Below, one piece after another: positions 53,521 through 61,745 of a DNA stretch of 64,000 nucleotides (position 1 is the stretch's first letter; each line of letters opens with the position of its first letter). This DNA is from Eggerthia catenaformis OT 569 = DSM 20559 (GTDB lineage: Bacteria; Bacillota_I; Bacilli_A; Erysipelotrichales; Coprobacillaceae). The DNA lies in contig NZ_KB446648.1 of assembly GCF_000340375.1 (NCBI RefSeq), positions 218,866 to 282,865 on the forward strand. The letters run 5' to 3'. The position numbers and the translations under genes are program-made. The notes below the pieces were generated by a model. That model saw only the letters and a list, made by a program, of their open reading frames with translations, did no database searches and was not told the origin of the DNA.

Positions 53521-54023
53521 TAAAAATAGAAGATATCTTAAAGAAGATTGAGTCTTTAGAAGAAAATAGAGAAACAGCAGCTAAAAAAGGGAAACAATTA
53601 AGCTATTATCTTATAGGCATCTATGGAATCATAGTCATTCTATTAATTATGACAATAAAAAATCTGTTTGCATTAACTTTTTTACTGGTAGCCACATTAA
53701 TTGGATTACTGTTGATATGTGGATGGATTATCTTTCTTATCGGCAGAAAACAGGATCAGCAGTTTATTGATGCTATGAATCAGGCTGTTTATGCTTATCA
53801 TGATAATCATGATGCTTCTTTACTATTGAATCAATTAATGCAGATACAAACTCTTTCAGCTAATGAAAATGCGATTGATTTATGGAAGATTAATATTATG
53901 GAATCTTTATTAGCATTAGAAGCCTATGATGAGGTTTCTGTTATTATGGAACTTACTCATCCTGAGAATAAAAATCTCATTAAAGAAAAAGAAGGTATTC
54001 TAAAACAATTAAATAAGAAATAA
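53517..54023 (+). CDS. Small membrane protein coupled to the ABC exporter
   Basis: A 168 aa protein of unknown family. A short charged N-terminal helix (to about residue 26) is followed by two adjacent membrane helices (about 28-48 and 52-75) and a soluble helical domain of 90 residues (QQFIDAMNQAVYAYHDNHDA). It overlaps the ABC exporter gene by an ATGA, so it is probably made in step with it and may be an accessory subunit. No homologue was recognised. Confidence 0.7.
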   Translation: MIKIEDILKKIESLEENRETAAKKGKQLSYYLIGIYGIIVILLIMTIKNLFALTFLLVATLIGLLLICGWIIFLIGRKQDQQFIDAMNQAVYAYHDNHDASLLLNQLMQIQTLSANENAIDLWKINIMESLLALEAYDEVSVIMELTHPENKNLIKEKEGILKQLNKK

Positions 54024-54093
54024 TCTCAGTTTAATTCATTTGACATTCATTCTTTTCATGTTAATAATAGTCAATTAAGAAAGAGGGATAAAA

Positions 54094-54454
54094 ATGAGTA
54101 TTATTACAAAAATATTAGCTATCTTAGTCGCTTGTGAGTTTTTATATATTATGTATTTAGAAACAATCGCAACATCTTCATTAAAGACATCACAGGTCTT
54201 TAATATGAGCCAAAAAGAACTTCAAAGAGATTCTGTGAATGTTCTTTTTAAAAAATCAGGGAATCTATAATGGATTAATCTCTGTGTTGATTATCTTATC
54301 TGTCTTTATCTTTGCTGATAAGATAATGATGATGTCATTAATGGGCTATATTATAGCTGTAGCTTTATATGGAAGTATTACAAGTCAGCCTAAAATTTTG
54401 TTTGTGCAAGGCGGTCTTGCTATACTGACTCTTATATCATGTTTATATTGTTAG
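54094..54454 (+). pseudogene. DUF1304-family membrane protein gene with a frameshift
   Basis: The first frame (54094-54267) gives MSIITKILAILVACEFLYIM and ends early after a run of six A residues (54250-54255). Shifting to the other frame at that run restores the DUF1304 continuation NQGIYNGLISVL, followed by helices ending at 54454. Removing one A gives a complete protein of about 119 aa with four membrane helices. It is either a real frameshift mutation, a homopolymer sequencing error, or slippage-controlled expression. An AAGAGGGA site precedes the first ATG. Confidence 0.75.
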
Positions 54455-54584
54455 TATTAGATAATATCCTGATACTTTGAATCTTTCATTTGTCTTCGTT
54501 TATTAAGAGATTATTTAAGTTGATATTCTTGTTTAAAAGCTTTTTTCAATTATTGCACTTTTAATGAAAGTCATAAGATGATTT

Positions 54585-54593
54585 TGATATAAT
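54585..54593 (+). promoter_or_regulatory. Extended -10 promoter of the HAD gene
   Basis: TGATATAAT is an extended -10 element 20 bases ahead of the ATG, with no good -35 needed. The gap 54455-54584 holds nothing else I recognise. Confidence 0.5.
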
Positions 54594-54613
54594 CTAGCAA
54601 AGGAGTAAAGAAA

Positions 54614-55450
54614 ATGAAATACTTATTTTTTGATATTGATGGAACTTTGATTGGAAAGTCACGTCAGATTACCAGAAAAACATTGGATAAGCTTTTTGAA
54701 ATAAAGAATAAAGGGCATCATATCTTTATCTGTACAGGCAGAGCACCTACAAGCATTAATGGAGGATCTTTAGAAGATGTACCCTCTGATGGCTTTATTG
54801 CGAGTGCAGGAGGCTATATTAAGATAGGAGATACGATGATATTTAGAAATAGTATTGATCCTCATATCTTACAGGAAGTTTTAACCTTATTTGTGAATCA
54901 TCATGTTCTTTATGCTTTAGAAACTGAAAAAGCTATTTACCAGAGTCCGGGAGTGAACGAATTCTTTGATATGAAACATCATAGAGAATTTGGTGAAAAT
55001 GTAGAATTACAAAGATTTTTTGAATTAAAGAGAAGAGCAGAAAATAGATTGTCTATTAATGATTTTAATATTAATAAGACAACAGTTGCTAAGGTACAGT
55101 TTATTGCGGTTAATAAATTTGAATTCTTAGATATTGTAAAATATTTAAGTGCTTATTTTAATATTGTCACGTTTTCATCACCTGATGATGATTTTATTAA
55201 TGGAGAACTGATATTAAGATCATGTACAAAGGCTCATGGCGTTAAAAGAATTCTTGATTATCTTCATGGAGATATAGAAGAGACAATTGGCTTTGGTGAC
55301 AGTATGAATGATTATCAGATGCTTGAAATATGTCACACATCAGTTGTTTCAAAAAAAGCACCTAGCAAAGTAAAAGCACTAGGAACATACTTCTTTAATG
55401 ATCCGGATCAGGATGGTATCGCTGAAATACTGGAACAATTAAATATATAA
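54614..55450 (+). CDS. Cof-type HAD-IIB family phosphatase
   Basis: A 278 aa haloacid-dehalogenase-like phosphatase. Motif I DIDGT (residues 7-11) has the nucleophilic Asp, motif II is CTGRAP, and motif IV GFGDSMNDYQML carries the metal-binding acids. The IIB cap lies between about 85 and 190. Such enzymes dephosphorylate sugar phosphates, nucleotides or FMN; substrate is not predictable here. It stands alone behind its own promoter. Confidence 0.88.
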   Translation: MKYLFFDIDGTLIGKSRQITRKTLDKLFEIKNKGHHIFICTGRAPTSINGGSLEDVPSDGFIASAGGYIKIGDTMIFRNSIDPHILQEVLTLFVNHHVLYALETEKAIYQSPGVNEFFDMKHHREFGENVELQRFFELKRRAENRLSINDFNINKTTVAKVQFIAVNKFEFLDIVKYLSAYFNIVTFSSPDDDFINGELILRSCTKAHGVKRILDYLHGDIEETIGFGDSMNDYQMLEICHTSVVSKKAPSKVKALGTYFFNDPDQDGIAEILEQLNI

Positions 55451-55507
55451 ATAAAAATATAGTCGAACTATTTATTTTATGATAGAATATTCTTAGGAGG
55501 AATAATT

Positions 55508-56185
55508 ATGAAATATGAGATTAAAGGAAGTCCGTTTCCTGCAGTATTACTTAATCTAAATCAGGGAGAGTCTATGCTTTCAGATAGCGGAGCAATGGCT
55601 TGGATGACGCCCGGGATTCAGATGGAAACGACATCTAATGGCGGTGTAGGAAAGGCTTTGGGTCGTGCTTTTTCCGGAGAAACATTATTTATTAATAAAT
55701 ATACTGCTATGGCTGATGGTCAGATTGCTTTTTCTTCAAGTTTTCCCGGAGAAATTAGAGCTGTTCAGTTGCAGCCGGGACAAGGAATTGTGTTACAGAA
55801 ATCTGCATTTTTAGCTTCTACAACTGGTGTTTCAAGAGAAGTGTTCTTCTCAAGAAAATTCAGTACCGGATTATTTGGCGGTGAAGGATTTATTATGAGC
55901 AGATATATTGGTCCGGGATTATTATTCTTAGAGATTGATGGAACGGCTGTTGAATATGATTTGGCTGCCGGTCAGCAGATGATTATTGATAGCGGTTATT
56001 TAGCTGCTATGAGCGATACTTGTAAAATGGATATACAAAGAATAAAAGGTATGAAGAATATCTTCTTAGGTGGAGAAGGATTATTCAATACGGTAGTAAC
56101 CGGACCGGGGCATATCATTATTCAGACGATGCCTATCAGCTCTCTTGCCGGTACAATTGGCAGATATATACCGGGCGGTAAATAA
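55508..56185 (+). CDS. AIM24 / TIGR00266 family protein
   Basis: A 225 aa beta-rich protein of the AIM24 (DUF124) family. The N-terminal [16 protein letters not shown] and the following [11 protein letters not shown] are typical, and glycine-rich repeats continue to the end. The fold is a single-domain beta structure in other members; biochemical function is unknown, although mitochondrial AIM24 affects membrane organisation. No signal peptide is visible. It is monocistronic with its own terminator. Confidence 0.88.
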   Translation: MKYEIKGSPFPAVLLNLNQGESMLSDSGAMAWMTPGIQMETTSNGGVGKALGRAFSGETLFINKYTAMADGQIAFSSSFPGEIRAVQLQPGQGIVLQKSAFLASTTGVSREVFFSRKFSTGLFGGEGFIMSRYIGPGLLFLEIDGTAVEYDLAAGQQMIIDSGYLAAMSDTCKMDIQRIKGMKNIFLGGEGLFNTVVTGPGHIIIQTMPISSLAGTIGRYIPGGK

Positions 56186-56212
56186 ACTTTCCTAATATTA
56201 GGAAAGTTTTTT
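56184..56212 (+). terminator. Terminator of the AIM24-family gene
   Basis: AAACTTTCCTAA/TTAGGAAAGTTT with a two-base TA centre (practical loop TAATATTA) followed by six T residues. Confidence 0.85.
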
Positions 56213-56238
56213 GCTTTTGGTTTTATTTATACTATAAT
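56211..56238 (+). promoter_or_regulatory. Promoter of pyrBI
   Basis: TTGCTT at 56211-56216 and TATAAT at 56233-56238 (16-base spacer). The leader to the ATG is only about 15 bases, too short for a PyrR attenuator. Confidence 0.55.
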
Positions 56239-56259
56239 AATCATGAAAGGAAGTATTCT

Positions 56260-57195
56260 ATGAATAAATATATAATTGATCCAATTGATTTAACAGTTGA
56301 TGAGATTGACGATTTAGTCTTACTTGCAAATGATATTAAGAAAGATAGAACTCGCTATCAGGATATCTGTAATCATAAGATTATGGCTACGCTTTTCTTT
56401 GAACCAAGTACACGTACAAGACTTTCTTTTGAAAGTGCGATGCTTTCATTGGGAGGGCAGGTTTTAGGTTTTAGTGAAGCCGCTTCTTCAAGCTCAACTA
56501 AAGGAGAAACAGTCAGAGATACAATACAGGTTGTTTCAGGATACTGTGATATTATTGCTATGAGACATCCTTTAGAAGGAGCACCAATGGTTGCGAGTGA
56601 GAAATGTGAAGTTCCTTTAATTAATGCCGGTGATGGAGGACATAATCATCCTACTCAGACACTTACTGATTTATTAACTATCCAAAATGAAAAAGGACGC
56701 TTAAATCATATGACAATAGGTTTCTGCGGAGATTTAAAATTTGGTAGAACAGTTCATTCGCTTTTAAAAGCTATGTCAAGATATGAAAACGTTAAGTTTA
56801 TTTTTATTTCTCCCAAAGAATTAAGGATCCCGGAATATTTAAAAGAAGATCTTTTAGAGCCAATGAATATTCAATATAAAGAAGTAGAAACACTAGAAGA
56901 AGTAATCGGTGAATTAGATGTTCTCTATATGACAAGAGTACAGAAAGAAAGATTCTTTAATGAAGAAGACTATATTAGACTCAAAGATACTTATATTCTT
57001 GATTTAAAGAAACTGCAAGTTGCAAAGAAAGATTTGTCTATCCTTCATCCTTTACCGCGTGTTAATGAAATACAGACTGAAGTGGATGAAGATCCGAGAG
57101 CCTGTTATTTTAAACAGACAAAGAATGGACGTTTTATAAGAATGGCTTTAATATTAAGCTTATTAGGATTAGATCATGAGGTAGAAAGATTATGA
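56260..57195 (+). CDS. pyrB: Aspartate carbamoyltransferase, catalytic chain
   Basis: Second step of de novo pyrimidine synthesis (311 aa). The carbamoyl-phosphate signature [16 protein letters not shown] is complete, with the SSTKGE loop (Lys from the neighbouring subunit) and a C-terminal HPLPRVNEI. It overlaps pyrI by four bases, so the holoenzyme is of the PyrB-PyrI type found in enterics and clostridia, not the PyrB-only type of Bacillus. The other pyr genes are not in the window. Confidence 0.95.
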   Translation: MNKYIIDPIDLTVDEIDDLVLLANDIKKDRTRYQDICNHKIMATLFFEPSTRTRLSFESAMLSLGGQVLGFSEAASSSSTKGETVRDTIQVVSGYCDIIAMRHPLEGAPMVASEKCEVPLINAGDGGHNHPTQTLTDLLTIQNEKGRLNHMTIGFCGDLKFGRTVHSLLKAMSRYENVKFIFISPKELRIPEYLKEDLLEPMNIQYKEVETLEEVIGELDVLYMTRVQKERFFNEEDYIRLKDTYILDLKKLQVAKKDLSILHPLPRVNEIQTEVDEDPRACYFKQTKNGRFIRMALILSLLGLDHEVERL

Positions 57196-57617
57196 AAATA
57201 GATAGTATTGTGAATGGTATTGTGATTGATCATATTCCGGCAGGCAAGGTTATGGAAGTCTATGATGCTTTAGAATTAGATAAGCTGAATTGTTCAATTG
57301 CGATCTTAAAGAATGTTAAGAGTCAGAAAATGGGATCAAAAGATATCTTAAAAATAGATCATGAAATAGATATTAATCTTGATGTATTAGGTTATATAGA
57401 TCCAAGTATTACAGTTTCATTTATAAAAGATCAGAAAACACAAAAAAAGATGCATCTTAATCTTCCTCGAATGATTATTAATATAGAAAAATGTAAGAAT
57501 CCTCGATGCATTACTTCTAAAGAACATCATTTGGATCAGAAATTCTATCTGGCAAATGCTTCTAAACGTATATATCGCTGTTACTATTGTGATAGCAGAA
57601 TAGAGAAAACCAAGTAA
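57192..57617 (+). CDS. pyrI: Aspartate carbamoyltransferase, regulatory chain
   Basis: The 141 aa allosteric chain binds nucleotides (CTP/ATP) and assembles with PyrB. The C-terminal zinc site is intact with Cys101, Cys106, Cys130 and Cys133 (CKNPRC and CYYC). The N-terminal nucleotide-binding domain starts with the typical [15 protein letters not shown]. Feedback regulation by pathway nucleotides is expected. Confidence 0.94.
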   Translation: MKIDSIVNGIVIDHIPAGKVMEVYDALELDKLNCSIAILKNVKSQKMGSKDILKIDHEIDINLDVLGYIDPSITVSFIKDQKTQKKMHLNLPRMIINIEKCKNPRCITSKEHHLDQKFYLANASKRIYRCYYCDSRIEKTK

Positions 57618-57621
57618 TTTT

Positions 57622-58767
57622 ATGGAAAAATCATTAAATAAAAAATATATTCTTATTCAGGTACTATTTTATAGTACCTATTGTATGCTTTTAGGCTTTT
57701 CATCTAATTATTTTAAAGGAATTGGTATTGAAGCAGGGCTTATAGGTATGATTCTTTCATTAGGAAATTTAGCCTCTACTTTGATTCAGCCTCCTCTTGC
57801 TGCATTAGTAGATAAGAAACATATTTCTATTGGTTCATTATTAATAACTCTCATGGGAATATCATCCATAGCTGCATTAGCACTTTATTTATTTCATCAG
57901 ATTTATATTTTGGCTGCTTTTCTATTTATTCTGATGATTGCTTTAGTTCATGGCTTTATTCCTCTTGCTAATTCATTAGCTTTTAGTTATCAGAAACAGA
58001 ATATTCATCTATCATTTGGATTAGCCAGGGGAGCAGGAAGCTTTTCATATGCAATCACATCATTATTATTAGGCTATATCATCCAGCTAACAGATGTCAG
58101 ATATCTTCCTTTATATTATATGATGATCTTCCTAACCATTATTCCGGTGATTAAATCATTTACTATTAAAATTGATAATCCGGAAAAAAAAGAACTCAAG
58201 AAAGTGAATTTTTTTAGTAAATATCATTACTTTATGATCTTTTTAATAGGATTTATTTTGGTTTTTATACCTCATATTATCATTAATAATTTTATGATTT
58301 ATGAAATTGATTATTTACATGGAACATCAAGCCAGATGGGACAGGCAGTATTTATAGCAGCCTTTGTAGAATTACCGGCTATGAGTTTATTTGAAAGAAT
58401 TTCTAAGACAATTAAAATAACTGCCTTATTAAAAATATCAGCAGTGATGTTTACAGTTAAGCATATACTTACATTTTTTGCTTCTTCTATTACAGTATTG
58501 TATCTGGCTCAGTTTTTACAAATTTTTGCATATGCACTATTTATTCCTGCTTCAGTCTATTATGTTAATGCATTATTTGATAAAGAAGATACGACACAGG
58601 GACAGTCACTTGTTCCTACAGCAACGACTGTTGCAGGAACAATCGCTTCCCTGTCAGGAGGCTTTATGATCCAGAAACTTAATATTCATACAACATTAAT
58701 GATAGGGATGATATTAAGTATAATAGGAACAATTATTATGATTATGAATATAAGGGAGAGAGCATGA
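57622..58767 (+). CDS. MFS transporter (MFS_1-like, LacY/NupG-related group)
   Basis: A 381 aa transporter with about 12 hydrophobic segments in two six-helix halves and a charged loop near residue 190 (KKELKKVNF). The N-terminal helix (ILIQVLFYSTYCMLLGFSSN) and the layout with few charged residues match the MFS_1_like family, which includes HcaT- and nucleoside-permease-like members. It follows pyrI by four bases and overlaps the HAD gene by four, so the four genes are one operon. A role in nucleoside or base uptake is an attractive inference, unproven. Confidence 0.78.
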   Translation: MEKSLNKKYILIQVLFYSTYCMLLGFSSNYFKGIGIEAGLIGMILSLGNLASTLIQPPLAALVDKKHISIGSLLITLMGISSIAALALYLFHQIYILAAFLFILMIALVHGFIPLANSLAFSYQKQNIHLSFGLARGAGSFSYAITSLLLGYIIQLTDVRYLPLYYMMIFLTIIPVIKSFTIKIDNPEKKELKKVNFFSKYHYFMIFLIGFILVFIPHIIINNFMIYEIDYLHGTSSQMGQAVFIAAFVELPAMSLFERISKTIKITALLKISAVMFTVKHILTFFASSITVLYLAQFLQIFAYALFIPASVYYVNALFDKEDTTQGQSLVPTATTVAGTIASLSGGFMIQKLNIHTTLMIGMILSIIGTIIMIMNIRERA

Positions 58768-59576
58768 AAGAACCAAAGATAATAGTATTAGACATAGATG
58801 GAACACTTTATAATGATTATAAAGAAATAATGCCTCTTACTAAAGAGGCATTGATGAAAGCGCAAAAACAAGGATGTATCCTTGTTTTAGCTTCCGGTAG
58901 ACCGGCTAGCGGTCTTTATTACATTGCTTCAGAATTAGAAATGGAAAAATATTATGGACTTCTTCTTTGCTTTAATGGAAGTCAGATCATTGATTTAACG
59001 AATCAGGAGATTTTATTTAATGCTCCAATGACTATAGAAAAAGCAAAGAAAGTCTTACATCATGTTAAAAAGTTTGATGTTAATCCAATGGTTTATAAAG
59101 AAAATAATCTTTATGTAGAAGACAGGAATGCTTATATGGCAGACCATGAAGCAAAACTGGCCGGATTAAATATGATTGAGGTAGATAATTTAGAAGCATA
59201 TTTAGACTGGGAAACAAATAAAGTACTGACCAGCGGGCAGCCGGAATATCTCCGAAAAGTCTATTCTCAAATGAAAGAACCATTTGATGATTTAAACTGT
59301 ATGTTTACTGCACCTTTCTATTATGAATATACTATGTTAGGGATAGATAAAGCAAAAGGTTTAGATATAGCTTTACAAAAAATCGGATATAATGCATCAG
59401 ACTGTATTTCTTTTGGTGATGCACAAAATGATATAAGTGTTATTCGTTATGCTTCTATTGGAGTAGCTATGGGAAATGCATCAGATGATGTTAAAAAAGA
59501 AGCCGATGAGATTACCTTAGATAACAATCATGAAGGTATTTATCATATGTTAAAAAAATACATATCATTTATTTAA
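58764..59576 (+). CDS. Cof-type HAD-IIB family phosphatase
   Basis: A 270 aa HAD hydrolase. Motif I DIDGTLYND (residues 10-18), motif II LASGRP, and motif IV SFGDAQNDISVI are complete. The IIB cap covers about 85-185. It is the last gene of the pyrBI-MFS operon, joined by an ATGA overlap, and could dephosphorylate a nucleotide or sugar phosphate connected with the transported compound. It is related to, but distinct from, the HAD gene at 54614. Confidence 0.87.
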   Translation: MKEPKIIVLDIDGTLYNDYKEIMPLTKEALMKAQKQGCILVLASGRPASGLYYIASELEMEKYYGLLLCFNGSQIIDLTNQEILFNAPMTIEKAKKVLHHVKKFDVNPMVYKENNLYVEDRNAYMADHEAKLAGLNMIEVDNLEAYLDWETNKVLTSGQPEYLRKVYSQMKEPFDDLNCMFTAPFYYEYTMLGIDKAKGLDIALQKIGYNASDCISFGDAQNDISVIRYASIGVAMGNASDDVKKEADEITLDNNHEGIYHMLKKYISFI

Positions 59577-59719
59577 TTATAAACAATAAAAATCATAGAC
59601 TTACTATTATGCTTTTTAGACATAATAAATATATATAATATAATGACTGATTATTATAATTTTTTTATCATTGATAGAAAAGAGACACACTAAAAAAATA
59701 GAGGTACGAGATAAGAGTA
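59577..59719. other. Non-coding AT-rich gap
   Basis: No gene is seen. Runs of TATATAATATAATGA (59630-59645) could hold a promoter, but nothing downstream requires one now. The segment leads into the relic of an adhesin gene. Confidence 0.4.
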
Positions 59720-59763
59720 GTGACAGGAGCATTTATTAATGCTTCTTAAAAAAATTCAATTAG
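59720..59763 (+). pseudogene. 3' relic of an LPXTG adhesin gene
   Basis: This short stretch aligns with the last codons of the adhesin gene ending at 61477: both read ACAGGA near the start, then a hydrophobic segment, then CTTCTTAA and an identical AATTCAATTAG end. Small deletions and a stop break the frame. The following sequence (59764-59945) also parallels 61478-61660. It is therefore the tail of a lost upstream paralogue. Confidence 0.6.
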
Positions 59764-59770
59764 TTTAGAG

Positions 59771-59800
59771 TATAGAAAAGCTTTAGGTTCTTCTATATTT
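59771..59800 (+). terminator. Decayed terminator of the lost adhesin
   Basis: TATAGAA/TTCTATA outer stem matches the intact terminator at 61486-61518, but the inner pairs are mutated. Confidence 0.5.
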
Positions 59801-59863
59801 TGTATGATGTAAAGCATATATTCTATTAGAACGATATATATATAAGTTTTGTGCTTTTTATAT

Positions 59864-59902
59864 AAAAAATCCAAAAAAAGTGCTTTAATACTGGATTTTT
59901 TT
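59864..59902 (+). terminator. Second hairpin with T-run before the adhesin gene
   Basis: AAAAAATCCA/TGGATTTTTT stem with an 18-base loop and seven T residues. A degenerate copy is found after the next gene (around 61576-61614). Confidence 0.6.
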
Positions 59903-60013
59903 AATTGATTATGATAAATATGATAATATCAATTTCTTTTTGAATTGTATGACTATATTTAAAGAAATTTTAATAAGGGATTATAGTGTTTTTATTATTA
60001 ACGAGAGGGGAAA

Positions 60014-61477
60014 ATGATAATGAAAAGGATAAGCCGGATTGTTTTTTTATTTGTTTTACTGACAGGCATGTGTCTGGGCATGAACAATGCCAGTGCTAAA
60101 GAAAAAGCATCAGCAAAAGAAGGTTATATTGATATTAAAGTCAATAAGAAGTGGGAAGGGAAAGAACAAGAGAAGTGTACAGTATATTTACTAAAAAACG
60201 GTAAAAAGACTTCCACAAAGGTAGAATTATCAAAGAATAATAATTGGTCTGATACATTTAAGGATTTGCCTCAGTATGATAATACTGGAAAAGAAATTGA
60301 GTATACTGTTGAGGAAGAACATTTAGATCATTATAAGGCAGCTTATAAGACAGTTAAGAAAGAGACTAAGAAATACTGGGTTATGATGAATGGTCCACAG
60401 GAAATTAAGCCTAATAAAGAGTATGTGATTATGGCACAGGATTGGGGACAGGCATTATATTTTAATAATCCAAATACCTATTATATGCTTAAATCTTCAA
60501 ATGAAGGGCAAGAAGTAGGATTAAAAAGAATAGAGAAGACAAATCTTTTATTTAAAGGTCCTAAATCCAAGAATGGCGGAGAGGCTCTTATCTTTGGGGG
60601 AAAGAGCTATCCTGAATATTTAAATCCGGATAATGAATATACAAAAGCTATTAACAATAATCTGATTTGGATGACTAAAAAAGATGATAAAAAAGGAAAA
60701 TGGACATTACAGAATAAGGACAATTCCTTATATATGACTCTTAGAGGAGATAATGCATGGTATAGGAATTATGCTTTTATAAGTTCAGATAAAGATGGTT
60801 GGAAGCCGGAGGAGAATAAGAATTATTCAAGAAATTTATCAATAACTGATGGTAATGATGGTATGGTAAGAATCTCAAGCCGGCAGCAATGGGGAGGATT
60901 TAACGGACTATATTGGGATGCATTACAGTATAGCTATTTAGATCTTACTGCCTATTATCAGAAGATGTCTGCTACAAATCGATTTGATGCAGCTGCTCAT
61001 TATAAGTTTTTTACTCCAATCACAAAAACAACAAAAGAGATCACAATTACTAACTCTGAATGTATTGATATTAAGGGAACAAAGATATGGGATGATGAAA
61101 ACGATAAGGACAAGAAGAGACCTGACAATATCACCGTTCATCTGTTTGCGAATGGAAATAAGATCAAGAGCATAAAAGTGTCTCAAAAGGATAACTGGAA
61201 GTATACATTCAATGACCTTGATAAATATAGGAATGGTAAGGAAATTAAGTATACCATTCAGGAAGAAAAAGTAGCGGATTATGAGACGAAGATTAGCGGT
61301 TATAATATCACGAATACTCATAAGCCAAGAAAGCCTAAGATACCGGAGCCTTCTAAGAAGGAGACACCAAAGAAGCCGGAGACGGGTGATGGCAACAGTC
61401 TGGCAGGATATATGGCAATAATGACAGGAACGCTGCTTGCATCACTGATACTTCTTAAGAAGAAAAAATTCAATTAG
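60014..61477 (+). CDS. Sortase-anchored Cna_B surface protein with an unknown central domain
   Basis: A 487 aa wall protein. The signal peptide ends near residue 28. The first Cna_B stalk module covers about 38-112 (IDIKVNKKW ... IEYTVEEEH). A central region of about 215 residues (120-335) matches no family I know; it is rich in Trp, Tyr and Asn and has repeated patterns like WTLQNKDNSLYMTLRG. The second Cna_B module is at about 351-437. A Pro/Lys spacer leads to the sorting motif KPETG (454-458), a variant of LPXTG, then a membrane helix and basic tail. Lys, Glu and Asn residues for isopeptide bonds are in place. GAGAGGGG precedes the start. Confidence 0.85.
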   Translation: MIMKRISRIVFLFVLLTGMCLGMNNASAKEKASAKEGYIDIKVNKKWEGKEQEKCTVYLLKNGKKTSTKVELSKNNNWSDTFKDLPQYDNTGKEIEYTVEEEHLDHYKAAYKTVKKETKKYWVMMNGPQEIKPNKEYVIMAQDWGQALYFNNPNTYYMLKSSNEGQEVGLKRIEKTNLLFKGPKSKNGGEALIFGGKSYPEYLNPDNEYTKAINNNLIWMTKKDDKKGKWTLQNKDNSLYMTLRGDNAWYRNYAFISSDKDGWKPEENKNYSRNLSITDGNDGMVRISSRQQWGGFNGLYWDALQYSYLDLTAYYQKMSATNRFDAAAHYKFFTPITKTTKEITITNSECIDIKGTKIWDDENDKDKKRPDNITVHLFANGNKIKSIKVSQKDNWKYTFNDLDKYRNGKEIKYTIQEEKVADYETKISGYNITNTHKPRKPKIPEPSKKETPKKPETGDGNSLAGYMAIMTGTLLASLILLKKKKFN

Positions 61478-61485
61478 TTTAATGA

Positions 61486-61518
61486 GTATAGAAGAGCTTT
61501 GAGCTCTTCTATATTTGT
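61486..61518 (+). terminator. Terminator of the Cna_B surface protein gene
   Basis: TATAGAAGAGCT/AGCTCTTCTATA, a perfect 12-bp stem with a TTG loop and a TTTG-type tail. Confidence 0.85.
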
Positions 61519-61745
61519 TTATAAGATAAAGTATATTTTATTAGTATGATATATAAATTTTTAAATTTTTGTATAAAAAAATTTAAAAAAACACTTTATT
61601 ACTAGATTTTTTTAATTAGTTATGGTAAATATATTAATATTAATAATTATTTGATGTTTATATTATGGATTAATAATAATCATATCTATGGAACTTTAAT
61701 CTGTTTTTATTTGTCTGTAATTATTAATGGAAAAGGAGAATATTA

